Below the pieces are notes generated by a model, which ran no database searches, was not told the DNA's origin, and worked only from the letters and a program-made list of their open reading frames with translations. The position numbers and the translations under genes are program-made. Below, in pieces: positions 42,133 through 52,002 of a DNA stretch of 64,000 nucleotides; position 1 is the first letter of the stretch; the number at the start of each line of letters is the position of its first letter. The DNA is taken from contig CBDCTL010000023.1 in assembly GCA_965222015.1 (NCBI GenBank), positions 1 through 64,000 of the forward strand. The letters run 5' to 3'. Origin of the DNA: JANQPX01 sp965222015 (GTDB lineage Bacteria; Pseudomonadota; Alphaproteobacteria; Geminicoccales; Geminicoccaceae).

Positions 42133-42327
42133 ATGATCAAGAGCGAACCCCACCCCTGGCTGCAGCCGATCGGGCGGCGCATCGGCGTCACGGTCTTCTG
42201 CGCGCTCTGGTTCGGCTTCGAACTCTGGACCGAGCCCGGCAGCATTTGGACTTGGCTCGCGCTTGCAGCACTCGGCTGGGCGATCTGGGATTTTTTCTTG
42301 TCGGGGAATTATCAGCCGACCGAATGA
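42133..42327 (+). CDS. DUF3329-type small membrane protein
   Basis: A 64-residue protein with the start EPHPWLQPIGRRIGVTVFCA and the end AIWDFFLSGNY, both typical of a small alphaproteobacterial membrane family of unknown function. Two helices are expected (about 16-32 and 38-55). It stands alone. The same fold is found at the N-terminus of some PhoR-type kinases, but here only the small form is present. Confidence 0.75.
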   Translation: MIKSEPHPWLQPIGRRIGVTVFCALWFGFELWTEPGSIWTWLALAALGWAIWDFFLSGNYQPTE

Positions 42328-42413
42328 GCGCCATCTCCGCGCCAAAAAAGCTCCGGGCGCGGAGACAACATCTCATCCAGTCAGACAAAATTCAGGGTCA
42401 GAGCGACCGGATC

Positions 42414-43079
42414 TCAGAAGTGATAAGCATAGCCAAGTGTAAATCCGTGACTGGCATAGTCGAACTCGAGATCGACGCCGATCTCAGTTTCGACTTCAAG
42501 CTCGCTGGTTGCGAAATATGTATATGCCAACGAGACCGTCGAGTTTCCGGAGAAGCTATAGCGAGCGCCCAGACGGCCCTGATAGGCAAGCCCGGTATCG
42601 TCATCGTCGAGCACGGCCAGGTCGAAAGCCACATTGGCGGCGCCAACGCCGGCTCCGGCGCTCAATGCCAGGTTCGGAGTGATATAGTAGTCGAGAAGGC
42701 CGTTCAACATGAATGCAAGCGAAGTAACGTCGGCATTCTCCAGCTCGATGTTGGCGAGCCCATCCTGCTCGATTTCATCGACTTCGTTCGCACGCGCGGC
42801 GAGCTCGCCCTCGACCCTGATATTGAGCGCACCTTGTGGAAGATTGTAACCAAGGTGCAAGCTTCCAAGAAAACCTGTATTTGGGTCGATAGAACTATCA
42901 ACAATTCCATCACCGCCGTCGAATTCGATTTCGTCGGCGGCATTAACTCCGAGCGCACCTTCGATGTAGATCCCCGAATTCAGCGGATTGTTGCCGGCTG
43001 GTGCCGATGATTGAGCCGCCACCACCTGCGGCAAGGCAAGAAGTGACGCGGCGGCGGAAGTGAAAAGAAGGCGTTTCAT
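42414..43079 (-). CDS. Outer-membrane beta-barrel protein (porin-like)
   Basis: A 221-residue protein with a signal peptide (MKRLLFTSAAASLLALPQVV, cut near AQA/VAA) and an alternating-strand pattern ending in GFTLGYAYHF, whose final Phe is the usual barrel-assembly signal. The size fits an eight-stranded barrel (OmpW/OmpA-like or Opacity type). ATG 43079 follows GGGAACAAAG. The base composition is lower in GC than its neighbours. It is convergent with the DUF3329 gene. Confidence 0.85.
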   Translation of the reverse strand: MKRLLFTSAAASLLALPQVVAAQSSAPAGNNPLNSGIYIEGALGVNAADEIEFDGGDGIVDSSIDPNTGFLGSLHLGYNLPQGALNIRVEGELAARANEVDEIEQDGLANIELENADVTSLAFMLNGLLDYYITPNLALSAGAGVGAANVAFDLAVLDDDDTGLAYQGRLGARYSFSGNSTVSLAYTYFATSELEVETEIGVDLEFDYASHGFTLGYAYHF

Positions 43080-43267
43080 CTTTGTTCCCATAGATTGTCG
43101 GTCCGTCACCCTCCCGAAGACTGACAATCCGAGAGGAACAGTCCTTATTCTATACTTCTTCTTTTTCCACCACATCTTTCATGCTCGATGGGGATATTAA
43201 TCTGCCATTTTCATTTTCAAAGATACTTCAATTTAATCGATCAAAACTTGGGGTTTTAAGTTTGACG

Positions 43268-44083
43268 TTACTCCGGCTCTCCATCATGCGGATCACCGAA
43301 TGCACCCTCTGGTCCAAAGTCGCCCACCGACAGCTGATGGGTGACGAGTCCGTGGTCCGCAGTCCAGCGATGGAGGAGAAAACCGGGCGGCTCCATGTTC
43401 CAAGGCCCCCTGCCCTCATCCAGGGTCAGCTTGACCTGATGGGCGGTGCCGGGGCCGATCTGGGCGATGGTGCCGGCAAAACGGGTCTGGACAGCACGGT
43501 GGACGTGGCCGCAAAGAACGCGCTCGACCTGCGGATGCTCTTTGACGACAGCGGCCAGCGCGTCGGCATCCCGCAGCCTCGACCAGTCCATATGGCCGAT
43601 GCCGGTCTTGAAGGGCGGGTGGTGCAGCATGATCAGCGTCGGACGATCCCGGCTCTCGTCCAGCGCCGCGGCCAGCCAGTCGAGCTGTTCTTCGCCGAGC
43701 CGGCCATAGGGTTTGCCGTCGACCGAGCTGTCGAGGGCGAGGATGCGGAGCGGCCAGTTCTCGACCGTATAGTGAAGCGGCCCGTTCGCGGACAGCGCGG
43801 CAATCTCGGGAAAGGCGGCGCGGATCAGCTCGCGATCGTCGTGATTGCCGGGAACGGGAAAACAGGGCTGTTCAAGTTCGCCGAGCATGGCGGCCAGCGC
43901 CTGATAGGCCAGGAGATCGCCGTCATTGGTGAGATCGCCCGAGATCAGAACGACGTCGGGCTTCGGCCGAAACGCCCGAATCGCGGTGATGCAGCGCTCC
44001 AGATGGCCGTGGGTGTCGACCACACCGAAGGAAAGGACGCCTTTGCGCAGAAAATGCAGGTCGGAAATCTGGATGATGAGCAT
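43268..44083 (-). CDS. cpdA: Calcineurin-like phosphodiesterase (CpdA type)
   Basis: A 271-residue metallophosphoesterase. Metal-binding motifs are ISDLHF near the start, VVLISGDLTNDGD, PVPGNHDDRELIRAAF, LIMLHHPPFKTGIG and VLCGHVHRAVQTRF, in the order of class III cyclic nucleotide phosphodiesterases. Cleavage of cAMP is the best-known activity of CpdA, but other phosphodiesters are possible. ATG 44083 is the conserved start. It is divergent from the binding-protein gene on the right with 124 bp between. Confidence 0.88.
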   Translation of the reverse strand: MLIIQISDLHFLRKGVLSFGVVDTHGHLERCITAIRAFRPKPDVVLISGDLTNDGDLLAYQALAAMLGELEQPCFPVPGNHDDRELIRAAFPEIAALSANGPLHYTVENWPLRILALDSSVDGKPYGRLGEEQLDWLAAALDESRDRPTLIMLHHPPFKTGIGHMDWSRLRDADALAAVVKEHPQVERVLCGHVHRAVQTRFAGTIAQIGPGTAHQVKLTLDEGRGPWNMEPPGFLLHRWTADHGLVTHQLSVGDFGPEGAFGDPHDGEPE

Positions 44084-44207
44084 CGCTTCGAAACTCCAGG
44101 CTTCGGGTGCGCGTCGGGCTGACGATCGCCTGAAATCCTGCTTCTATGCCCGTCCGGCGACAAGACCTCGACGGAGGCCGCATGGCCCGTTCCGGGAGAA
44201 CGCTCTC

Positions 44208-45209
44208 ATGACAAGTCCAAAAAACCTGCTCGTTCTTGCGCTTTCGCTGCTGTGGCTGCCCGGTGCGGCGTTCGCCCTGGACGAGGTCACCTTCGGCACC
44301 AACTGGAAGGCGCAGGCCGAGCATGGCGGCTTCTATCAGGCGGTCGCCGCCGGCATCTACGAGACGCACGGTCTGGACGTGACGATCCGTCCTGGCGGCC
44401 CCAAGGCCAATCACCGGCAGCTGATGCTCGCCGGCAAGATCGACTTCTACATGGCCGGCAACATGTTCTCCGCCTTCAACAACGCCGAGAACGACATCCC
44501 CACGGTCATGGTCGCCGCCCTCTTCCAGAAGGAGCCGCAGATCCTGATGGCCCATCCCGGCGTCGGCCATGACCGCCTGGAGGATCTGGTCGGCAAGCCG
44601 ATCATGATCACCGATCTGGTGCGCCAGACCGCCTGGCAGTGGCTGAAGGCGGCTTATGGCTACGACGACGGCCAGATCCGCCCCTACACCTTCAATTCAG
44701 CACCCTTTCTCGCCGACGAGCAGGCGATTCAGCAGGGCTACGTCACTTCCGAGCCGTTCGTGGTCGAGCGCGAAGGCGGCATCGAACCCGTCGTGTTCCT
44801 GCTCGCCGACCACGGCTACGACAGCTACTCCACCCTGGTCGAGACCATGCGCTCGACCGTCGAGGAGAACCCGGATCTGGTTCAGCGCTTCGTCGACGCC
44901 TCGATCATCGGCTGGTACGATTATCTTTACGGCGATCCGGCGCCGGCGAACGCGCTGATCAAGGCCGACAATCCTGACATGACCGACGAACAGATCGCCT
45001 TTTCCATGGAGACGCTCCGGTCCTACGGCATCGTCGATTCCGGCGACAGCGAGACGCTCGGCATAGGCGCGATGACCGAGGAGCGCTGGACCGACTTTTT
45101 CGACTTCGCGAAAGAGGCAGGCCTCTATCCCGCCGATCTCGACATTTCGGACGTCTACACGCTGGATTTCGTGAACCGCAAGGTCGGTATCGACGTGAAA
45201 GACGAGTAG
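44208..45209 (+). CDS. NMT1/THI5-like ABC substrate-binding protein
   Basis: A 333-residue exported protein (signal about 1-22, cut near AFA-LD). It begins VTFGTNWKAQAEHGGFYQAV, which is the NMT1/THI5 pattern used for thiamine precursors, nitrate or sulfonates, and continues with AGKIDFYMAGNMFSAFNNAE. ATG 44208 follows CGGGAG. No permease or ATPase lies next to it in this window, so the rest of the transporter is elsewhere. No TPP riboswitch is visible upstream, so a thiamine link is not supported. Confidence 0.88.
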   Translation: MTSPKNLLVLALSLLWLPGAAFALDEVTFGTNWKAQAEHGGFYQAVAAGIYETHGLDVTIRPGGPKANHRQLMLAGKIDFYMAGNMFSAFNNAENDIPTVMVAALFQKEPQILMAHPGVGHDRLEDLVGKPIMITDLVRQTAWQWLKAAYGYDDGQIRPYTFNSAPFLADEQAIQQGYVTSEPFVVEREGGIEPVVFLLADHGYDSYSTLVETMRSTVEENPDLVQRFVDASIIGWYDYLYGDPAPANALIKADNPDMTDEQIAFSMETLRSYGIVDSGDSETLGIGAMTEERWTDFFDFAKEAGLYPADLDISDVYTLDFVNRKVGIDVKDE

Positions 45210-45363
45210 CCCGGTCCCGCTCGCGGCACGATCACCCCTTGGCGTCGATCGCGCTTGCAAGTAAGTAGCACCCGCGGGAAAGCCTCGATGGTTTGATCGT
45301 CGGTGCCGCGGCAGCTGGCGCGGCGATCGAAACCAGAACCGCTTGCCAAGATGGACGGTGACG

Positions 45364-46395
45364 ATGAACTCGACCTACGACGACGCCAAGAGGGCGCTGC
45401 AGCAGAGCCCGAAAAGCTGGCTGGTGACCGGCGCTGCGGGCTTCATCGGCTCGAACCTGGTGGAGACGCTGCTCAATCTCGGCCAGATCGTGGTCGGGCT
45501 CGACGACTTCTCGACCGGCCATCGACGCAATCTGGCCGACGTCGAGGCCGAAGTCGGACCGGCGTTCAGGCAGCGTTTCCGAATGTTCGAGGGTGATATT
45601 CGAAATCTCGAGACCTGCCGGCGCGCGGTCGCGGATGCCGATTACGTGCTGCATCAGGCGGCGCTCGGCTCGGTGCCGCGCTCGCTCGAAGATCCGCTGA
45701 CCACGGACGCGGTGAACATCGGCGGGTTTCTGAACATGCTGGTGGCAGCGCGCGACGAGGGAGTCTCGCATTTCGTCTACGCCGCGTCATCCTCGACCTA
45801 TGGCGATCACGAGGCACTGCCCAAGGTCGAAGATCGGATCGGCAGGCCGCTTTCCCCCTATGCCGTCACCAAATATGTCGACGAGCTCTATGCCGACGTG
45901 TTTTCGCGCGCCTATGGGTTTTCGTCGATCGGTCTTCGCTATTTCAACGTCTTCGGCCGCCGCCAGGACCCGGACGGCGCCTATGCCGCAGTCATCCCGA
46001 AATGGATCGCCGCGATGCTGAAGGGCGAGACCGTCAATATCAATGGCGACGGCGAGACCAGCCGCGATTTCTGCTTCATCGACAATGTCGTGCAGGCGAA
46101 CATCCTGGCCGCGCGCGCGGACGGCGACGCCCGCAACCAGGTTTACAATGTCGGCGTCGGTGACCGCACCACGCTGAACCAGCTCTACCGCATGATCGAG
46201 GCCTCCCTCGGGGCTTTGGGGGTCGAGGTCGCGGGCGAGCCGACGCATCGGGAGTTCCGGGCGGGCGACGTTCGCCATTCCCAGGCCGACATCGGTAAGG
46301 CGGAGCGGCTTTTGGGCTACGCGCCGGGCCACGACGTCGCGGCCGGGATCCAGACGGCCATGCCGTGGTACAAGAATTTTCTCGAACAGATGTGA
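45364..46395 (+). CDS. UDP-N-acetylglucosamine 4-epimerase (WbpP/TviC family)
   Basis: A 343-residue short-chain dehydrogenase-type epimerase. It has the NAD-binding SWLVTGAAGFIGSNLVETLL, the catalytic Ser-Tyr-Lys (AASSSTYGDHEALP and SPYAVTKYVDELYADVFSRA), and the family block GLRYFNVFGRRQDPDGAYAA. It looks very similar to Pseudomonas aeruginosa WbpP throughout. It would make UDP-GalNAc (or GalNAcA) for surface polysaccharide. ATG 45364 matches the conserved start; an ATG at 45343 is also in frame. It is isolated from other polysaccharide genes here. Confidence 0.93.
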   Translation: MNSTYDDAKRALQQSPKSWLVTGAAGFIGSNLVETLLNLGQIVVGLDDFSTGHRRNLADVEAEVGPAFRQRFRMFEGDIRNLETCRRAVADADYVLHQAALGSVPRSLEDPLTTDAVNIGGFLNMLVAARDEGVSHFVYAASSSTYGDHEALPKVEDRIGRPLSPYAVTKYVDELYADVFSRAYGFSSIGLRYFNVFGRRQDPDGAYAAVIPKWIAAMLKGETVNINGDGETSRDFCFIDNVVQANILAARADGDARNQVYNVGVGDRTTLNQLYRMIEASLGALGVEVAGEPTHREFRAGDVRHSQADIGKAERLLGYAPGHDVAAGIQTAMPWYKNFLEQM

Positions 46396-46613
46396 CGTCT
46401 ATCGGACGCTGAGGCCCCGCGTTCGACCGAGCCGACAGTAGCGGGCCGACTTCAGAACGCGCTGATGTCTTTTTGCGCGATCACGCGGTCTCCACCGCCA
46501 CAGGGCTTGCGTTTTTCTCCGTCCCGCGCCTGTCTATTATTGTCCACTGCCACAAATCATCATCGAAGGTCCGCCCGCATCGGGCGTGACTCCAGGTTGC
46601 CACGGGAACCGGA

Positions 46614-49600
46614 ATGAAGACGTTCGAGAAACTCCTGGTTGCCAATCGCGGCGAGATCGCAATTCGCGTGCTGCGTGCCGCCAATGAACTCGGCAAGCGC
46701 ACGGTCGCGATCTACGCCGAAGAGGACAAGCTCTCGCTGCACCGCTTCAAGTCGGACGAGGCCTATCGCGTCGGCGAGGGACAGGGGCCGGTCAAGGCCT
46801 ATCTCGACATCGAGGACATCGTCCGCATCGCGTGCGTCGCCGGTGCGGATGCCCTGCATCCGGGCTACGGTCTGCTCTCCGAAAATCCGGACCTCGCCGA
46901 AGCCTGCGCCGAGGCGGGCATCACCTTCATCGGCCCCAGACCGGCAACCATGCGCCTGCTCGGCGACAAGGTCAGTGCCCGCAACGTGGCCGTCGAGGCG
47001 GGCGTGCCCGTCGTGCCGGCGACCGGTATTCTGCCGTCGGATCCCAAGGCCGTGCAGAAGCTCGCCGACGAGATCGGCTATCCGCTGATGCTCAAGGCGA
47101 GCTGGGGCGGCGGCGGGCGCGGCATGCGCCCGATCCATGACAAGAAGGACCTGATCGAAAGCGTGCGCGCCGGTTCGCGCGAGGCCGAAGCGGCGTTCGG
47201 CCGCGGCGACGTCTATCTGGAAAAGCTGATCCGGCGTGCGCGTCATCTGGAGGTGCAGATCCTCGGCGACAAGCACGGCCACATCGTCCACCTGTTCGAG
47301 CGCGACTGCACGGTGCAGCGGCGCAATCAGAAGGTGGTCGAACGCGCGCCCGCCCCGCAGCTAGACGAAGGCCGGCGCGGCGAACTTTGCGAGCTCGCCC
47401 TCAAGATCATGCGGGAAGCCGGCTACGAATGCGCCGGCACCGTCGAGTTTCTCGAAGACATCGACACCGGCAATTTCTACTTCATCGAGGTCAATCCGCG
47501 CATCCAGGTCGAGCACACCGTGACCGAGGAGGTGACGGGCATCGACATCGTCAAGGCGCAGATCCGCATCGCCGAGGGCGGACGCATCGGCCAGCTCGAC
47601 GAAACCGGCGTGCCGCCGCAGCACGCGATCGGGCTGAACGGTCACGCCCTTCAATGCAGGATCACCACCGAGGACCCGCTCAACAATTTCATCCCCGATT
47701 ACGGCCGCATCACCGCCTATCGCGGCGCTACCGGTTTCGGCATCCGGCTGGATGGCGGCACCGCCTATTCAGGTGCGGTGATCACCCGCTACTACGACAG
47801 CCTGCTCGAAAAGGTGACCGCCTGGGCGCCCTCTCCGGAAGAGGCGATCGCACGCATGGACCGGGCGCTTCGCGAATTCCGCATCCGCGGCGTGGCCACC
47901 AATCTCGCCTTCGTCGAGAACCTGATCGATCATCCCATCTTCAAGGCCTCCGAATACACCACCCGCTTCATCGACGAGCATGAGGAACTGTTCGACTTCG
48001 CACCGAGACGGGACCGGGCGACCAGGCTTCTCACCTATCTCGCCGACGTCACGGTGAACGGCCATCCCGAAGTCAAAGACCGCCAGCGGCCGCCGGCGCA
48101 CGCACTCACGCCAGTGCCGCCGAAGCCGAAGACCGACCAGTTTCAAGCCGGCACCAAGCAGCTTCTGGACGAGCTCGGCCCCGAGGCGTTTGCCCAGTGG
48201 ATGAAGAAGGAAAAGCGCCTTCTGATCACCGACACCACCATGCGCGACGCCCACCAGTCGCTGCTCGCGACCCGCATGCGCAGCTACGACATGGCCGCCG
48301 TCGCCAGGAGCTATGCCGCCAATCTGCCGACCATGTTCAGCATGGAGTGCTGGGGCGGCGCCACCTTCGACGTGTCGATGCGCTTTCTCGGCGAATGCCC
48401 CTGGGAGCGGCTGCGCGATCTCAGAAAGGCGATGCCGAACATCCTCCTTCAGATGCTGTTCAGAGGCTCGAACGGCGTCGGCTACACCAGCTACCCGGAC
48501 AATGTGGTGGCAGCCTTCACCCGCCGGGCGGCGGCAAGCGGCATCGATCTGTTTCGGATCTTCGATGCGCTGAACTGGGTCGAGAACATGAAGGTCTCGA
48601 TCGAGACCGTGCTCGAGACCGGCAAGCTCTGCGAGGCCGCGATCTGCTACACCGGCGACATGCTCGATCCTGCGCGCAAGAAATACGATCTCGACTACTA
48701 TCTGAAGATGGCGCGGGATCTGAAGGCGACGGGTGCTCATATCATCGGCATCAAGGACATGGCCGGTGTCTGCAAGCCGGACGCCGCCGCCATCCTGGTC
48801 AAGGCGATCAGGCGGGAGACCGGCCTTCCGATCCACTTCCACACCCATGACGCGAGCGGCATCGCCGCCGCCTCGGTGCTGGCGGCCGCGGAAGCCGGGG
48901 CGGACGCCGTCGATCTCGCCATGGACAGCCTGTCCGGCCTGACCTCCCAGCCCAATCTCGGCGCCGTGGTCTCGGCGCTCGACCGTCACAAGCGCGCGAC
49001 CGGTCTCGATCCCGCCGAGATCCGCGCGTTCTCCGACTATTGGGAAGCGGTGCGTCTGCAATATGCCGCCTTCGAGAGCGACATGCGCGCCGGCTCGTCC
49101 GAGATCTACCTCCACGAAATGCCGGGCGGCCAGTTCACCAATCTCAAGGAACAGGCGCGCGCCATGGGCCTTGAAGGCCGCTGGCACGAGGTCGCCAAAG
49201 CCTATGCCGACGTCAACATGATGTTCGGCGACGTGATCAAGGTGACGCCATCCTCCAAGATCGTCGGCGACATGGCGCTGTCCATGGTGGCCGCGGGCCT
49301 CACCTGCGCCGACGTCGAGGACCCGAAGAAGGACGTCTCCTTTCCCGAATCCGTGGTCGGTTTCTTCCGCGGCGACATCGGCCAGCCGCCGGGCGGCTTT
49401 CCGAAGGCGCTTCAGAAGAAGGTGCTGAAGGGCGAGAAGGCGCTGAAGAAGCGGGCCGGCGAGACCATGAAGCCCGCCGACCTGGACAACACGAAGCAAC
49501 AGGCGGAAAGCGAGGTCGAGCGCGAGATCAGTGAGGAGGAACTCTGCTCCTACCTCATGTACCCGAAGGTGTTCGTCGACTACGCCCGAAACCGCGCGAC

Positions 49601-50060
49601 CTATGGTCCGGTCGCCGTCCTGCCGACGCCGGTCTATTTCTACGGCATGGCGCCCGGCGACGAGATCGCGGTGGAGCTGGAGCCCGGCAAGACCATGATG
49701 ATCCGCGCGGTCGCGATCGGCGAGGTCGACGACGAGGGCCAGGTGCGCGTGTTCTTCGAGGTCAACGGCCAGCCGCGCGTGGCGCGCGTGAGCGACAGGC
49801 AGAAGACCGCGACGGCGAGCCGCCACCCCAAGGCCGAGGAGGGCAATGCCGCGCATCTGGCAGCCCCCATGCCCGGCATGGTCGCGACGCTCGCCGTGAA
49901 GGAGGGGCAAAAGGTGAAGGCCGGCGATCTTTTGATGACCATCGAGGCGATGAAGATGGAGACCGCGATCAACGCCGATCGCGCCGGCACCATCGCCCGC
50001 CTACATGTCGGCGCCGGCGCCCAGATCGACGCCAAGGACCTCCTCCTTGAATTCGCGTAA
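46614..50060 (+). CDS. pyc: Pyruvate carboxylase
   Basis: A 1148-residue biotin enzyme making oxaloacetate from pyruvate, bicarbonate and ATP. Biotin carboxylase is at about 1-460 (KLLVANRGEIAIRVLRAANE; ASWGGGGRGMRPI), carboxyltransferase at about 535-800 (ITDTTMRDAHQSLLATRMRS; RIFDALNWVENMKVSIETVL), the tetramerisation domain follows, and the biotin carrier ends the protein with biotin on Lys 1114 in EAMKM. Full length and intact. ATG 46614 follows CACGGGAACCGGA. It fills the TCA cycle; the next gene makes use of oxaloacetate-derived aspartate. Confidence 0.98.
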   Translation: MKTFEKLLVANRGEIAIRVLRAANELGKRTVAIYAEEDKLSLHRFKSDEAYRVGEGQGPVKAYLDIEDIVRIACVAGADALHPGYGLLSENPDLAEACAEAGITFIGPRPATMRLLGDKVSARNVAVEAGVPVVPATGILPSDPKAVQKLADEIGYPLMLKASWGGGGRGMRPIHDKKDLIESVRAGSREAEAAFGRGDVYLEKLIRRARHLEVQILGDKHGHIVHLFERDCTVQRRNQKVVERAPAPQLDEGRRGELCELALKIMREAGYECAGTVEFLEDIDTGNFYFIEVNPRIQVEHTVTEEVTGIDIVKAQIRIAEGGRIGQLDETGVPPQHAIGLNGHALQCRITTEDPLNNFIPDYGRITAYRGATGFGIRLDGGTAYSGAVITRYYDSLLEKVTAWAPSPEEAIARMDRALREFRIRGVATNLAFVENLIDHPIFKASEYTTRFIDEHEELFDFAPRRDRATRLLTYLADVTVNGHPEVKDRQRPPAHALTPVPPKPKTDQFQAGTKQLLDELGPEAFAQWMKKEKRLLITDTTMRDAHQSLLATRMRSYDMAAVARSYAANLPTMFSMECWGGATFDVSMRFLGECPWERLRDLRKAMPNILLQMLFRGSNGVGYTSYPDNVVAAFTRRAAASGIDLFRIFDALNWVENMKVSIETVLETGKLCEAAICYTGDMLDPARKKYDLDYYLKMARDLKATGAHIIGIKDMAGVCKPDAAAILVKAIRRETGLPIHFHTHDASGIAAASVLAAAEAGADAVDLAMDSLSGLTSQPNLGAVVSALDRHKRATGLDPAEIRAFSDYWEAVRLQYAAFESDMRAGSSEIYLHEMPGGQFTNLKEQARAMGLEGRWHEVAKAYADVNMMFGDVIKVTPSSKIVGDMALSMVAAGLTCADVEDPKKDVSFPESVVGFFRGDIGQPPGGFPKALQKKVLKGEKALKKRAGETMKPADLDNTKQQAESEVEREISEEELCSYLMYPKVFVDYARNRATYGPVAVLPTPVYFYGMAPGDEIAVELEPGKTMMIRAVAIGEVDDEGQVRVFFEVNGQPRVARVSDRQKTATASRHPKAEEGNAAHLAAPMPGMVATLAVKEGQKVKAGDLLMTIEAMKMETAINADRAGTIARLHVGAGAQIDAKDLLLEFA

Positions 50061-50124
50061 GGTACGCGACCCATGACTCGACGGAGCCAGCCGGGCTGGA
50101 GCCCTGACCTGACGGAGACTCTGC

Positions 50125-50958
50125 ATGAATGGCGGCGCTGAACTTTCGACGTCGGAGCTGACGGTGGCGATCGGCGGATTCGGGGCGATCGGACGGGAAA
50201 TCGCGGCTCACCTGGATCGAGGCGTTCCGGGGCTCCGCCTGTCGGCGGTCAGCGCGCGCGATCGCGCCAAGGCCGACGTCAACATGACCGCTTTCGAAAA
50301 GGCGGTGCCGGTGCTGCCACTCGCCGAACTCGCCGGTCACGCCGACCTGGTCGTGGAATGCGCGCCGGCGGCGGTTTTTCGTGAAATCGCGGAACCCGCG
50401 CTGCGGGCGGGAAAAATCTTCGTTCCGCTGAGCGTCGGCGCCCTCCTGATCCACGACGACCTCGTCGACCTCGCCGAACGGTCAGGGGCGAGGATCGTGG
50501 TGCCGACCGGGGCGTTGCTCGGCCTCGACGCCGTGCGCGCCGCGGCCGAGGGCGAGATCGAAAGCGTCACCATGGTCACCCGAAAACCGCCGGTCGGGCT
50601 GCTCGGCGCGCCTTTTCTCGAAGAACAGGGGATCGACGTCACCGCGCTCTCGGCGCCTACGAAGGTGTTCGAAGGCAGCGCCCGCGAGGGTGCGCGCGGC
50701 TTTCCCGCGAACGTCAACGTCGCGGCCGCCCTCTCCCTCGCCGGCATCGGGCCGGACCGCACGCGGCTCGAGATCTGGGCCGATCCGGGCGTGAGCCGCA
50801 ATGTCCACAACATCACGGTCGACGCCGACTGCGCCCGTTTCGAGATGACCATCGAAAACGTGCCGAGCGAAATCAACGCCCGCACCGGCAAGATCACCGC
50901 GCTGAGCGCGCTCGCCGCCCTCAAAGGCCTGACCTCGACCCTCAAAGTCGGCAGCTAG
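50125..50958 (+). CDS. L-aspartate dehydrogenase
   Basis: A 277-residue NAD(P)-binding enzyme (LTVAIGGFGAIGREIAAHLD) of the DUF108/aspartate dehydrogenase family. It carries RIVVPTGALLGLDAVRAAAE, then EGARGFPANVNVAAALSLAG, and a C-terminal SEINARTGKITALSALAALK. It interconverts oxaloacetate, ammonia and aspartate, or makes iminoaspartate for NAD synthesis (nadX). It follows pyc by 64 bp, so oxaloacetate production and amination may be coordinated. The direction in the cell is inferred. Confidence 0.92.
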   Translation: MNGGAELSTSELTVAIGGFGAIGREIAAHLDRGVPGLRLSAVSARDRAKADVNMTAFEKAVPVLPLAELAGHADLVVECAPAAVFREIAEPALRAGKIFVPLSVGALLIHDDLVDLAERSGARIVVPTGALLGLDAVRAAAEGEIESVTMVTRKPPVGLLGAPFLEEQGIDVTALSAPTKVFEGSAREGARGFPANVNVAAALSLAGIGPDRTRLEIWADPGVSRNVHNITVDADCARFEMTIENVPSEINARTGKITALSALAALKGLTSTLKVGS

Positions 50959-51061
50959 GGGTGTGACCCCATCATGGGCTCCGGCCGTCATGGCCGAGAT
51001 CGCAGGTATGCCGTCCGGCCTATCGTGCGTCAGGTGAAGATCGAGAGCGGCTGGAGCGGCC

Positions 51062-51547
51062 TCATTGCGTCTGCGCGTCGGCGGCGGACGTTTGCTGGGC
51101 GTTCTGCAGGTCGGTCGGCCAGGTGCTCTTGATGAAGGCGATCACCGCCCAGATTTCCGCGTCCGTGAGCTTCTTTCCGAAACCGGGCATGCGGCTGACG
51201 CCACCGTCCGGCTTCAGCGTCTCGCCGCCATCCTTGACCACTTCGAACAGCTTCTCGTCGGTCCGGCGCCAGGTTTCACCCTCGGCACTGTGCGCCGGTG
51301 CGAGCCGGGTGCCGTCCTTCAGCGGCTCTTCCCAGCCGAGCTGTCCGTCGAGATTGGCACCATGGCAATTGGCGCAGATGCGTCCGTAAATCCTGGATCC
51401 GAACGCCACCTGATCGAGGTCCGCGGCATCGCCCGGGACGATTGTCTGCTCTTGAAAATACCAGATCCCGCCCATCACGCTCGCGGCGACCGCCGTCACC
51501 AGCAAAGCGGGCATCAGAAAACGCGGCCCCGACCGCCTGTTCCCCAT
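51062..51547 (-). CDS. Class I cytochrome c, membrane-anchored
   Basis: A 161-residue protein with an uncleaved-looking N-terminal hydrophobic segment (FLMPALLVTAVAASVMGGIW) and one heme site CANCH, with the axial Met in the VSRMPGFGKKL segment. The C-terminus has the typical last helix (TDAEIWAVIAFIKSTWP). It probably carries electrons at the outer face of the membrane. ATG 51547 follows AAGGA by six bases; an in-frame TTG at 51553 is less likely. Its electron partner is not visible nearby. Confidence 0.9.
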   Translation of the reverse strand: MGNRRSGPRFLMPALLVTAVAASVMGGIWYFQEQTIVPGDAADLDQVAFGSRIYGRICANCHGANLDGQLGWEEPLKDGTRLAPAHSAEGETWRRTDEKLFEVVKDGGETLKPDGGVSRMPGFGKKLTDAEIWAVIAFIKSTWPTDLQNAQQTSAADAQTQ

Positions 51548-51712
51548 CGTCAATCCTTCCCCAATCGCTGAATTTCCGCTTTCCCCTTCGCATGACGCTC
51601 TACGGGCTGAAATGTTCCGTGGGCAAACCCCGCTCCGCCCCCGGACAATGATGGAAGGTCTCTTAGCAGATCGGCCGTTCCCTGTCTCGGCGAAACCTTA
51701 AGGCGTTATCTG

Positions 51713-51943
51713 TCAATCGTCCGGTCGATTGGCACGATCGTCGTAGCCGCGACGATGGCTGATGAAGACCAGCGCCATCAGACCGACGCCGACCAGAATC
51801 GTGAATGCCACCCCGAGACCCAGCGCGATCCAGCCGTGGTGGCTCATCTCGACCTCGCCGAGTTCCGACCACACCCAGTAGCCGAACAGCGACGAGAGCG
51901 CGAGCAGACCGAGGAGAACGACGAACGTCAGCGCTGTTTTCAT
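51713..51943 (-). CDS. Small two-helix membrane protein
   Basis: A 76-residue protein with two hydrophobic segments (about 4-26 and 39-63; for example ALTFVVLLGLLALSSLFGYW) and a charged C-terminal tail. It lies upstream of the cytochrome c gene on the same strand, about 165 bp away, so a shared respiratory context is possible. No family recognised. Confidence 0.7.
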   Translation of the reverse strand: MKTALTFVVLLGLLALSSLFGYWVWSELGEVEMSHHGWIALGLGVAFTILVGVGLMALVFISHRRGYDDRANRPDD

Positions 51944-52002
51944 GGCGAAGTCCGGAAAGATGCCTGGGCCGTCGCTCCTGTCTTGCCAAAGCCGCGCCGC
52001 TC

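Noticed and set aside
44084..44207. TPP riboswitch before the NMT1/THI5-like gene
   Set aside because: I looked for the conserved CUGAGA and ACCUGA elements in the 124-bp leader and did not find both.
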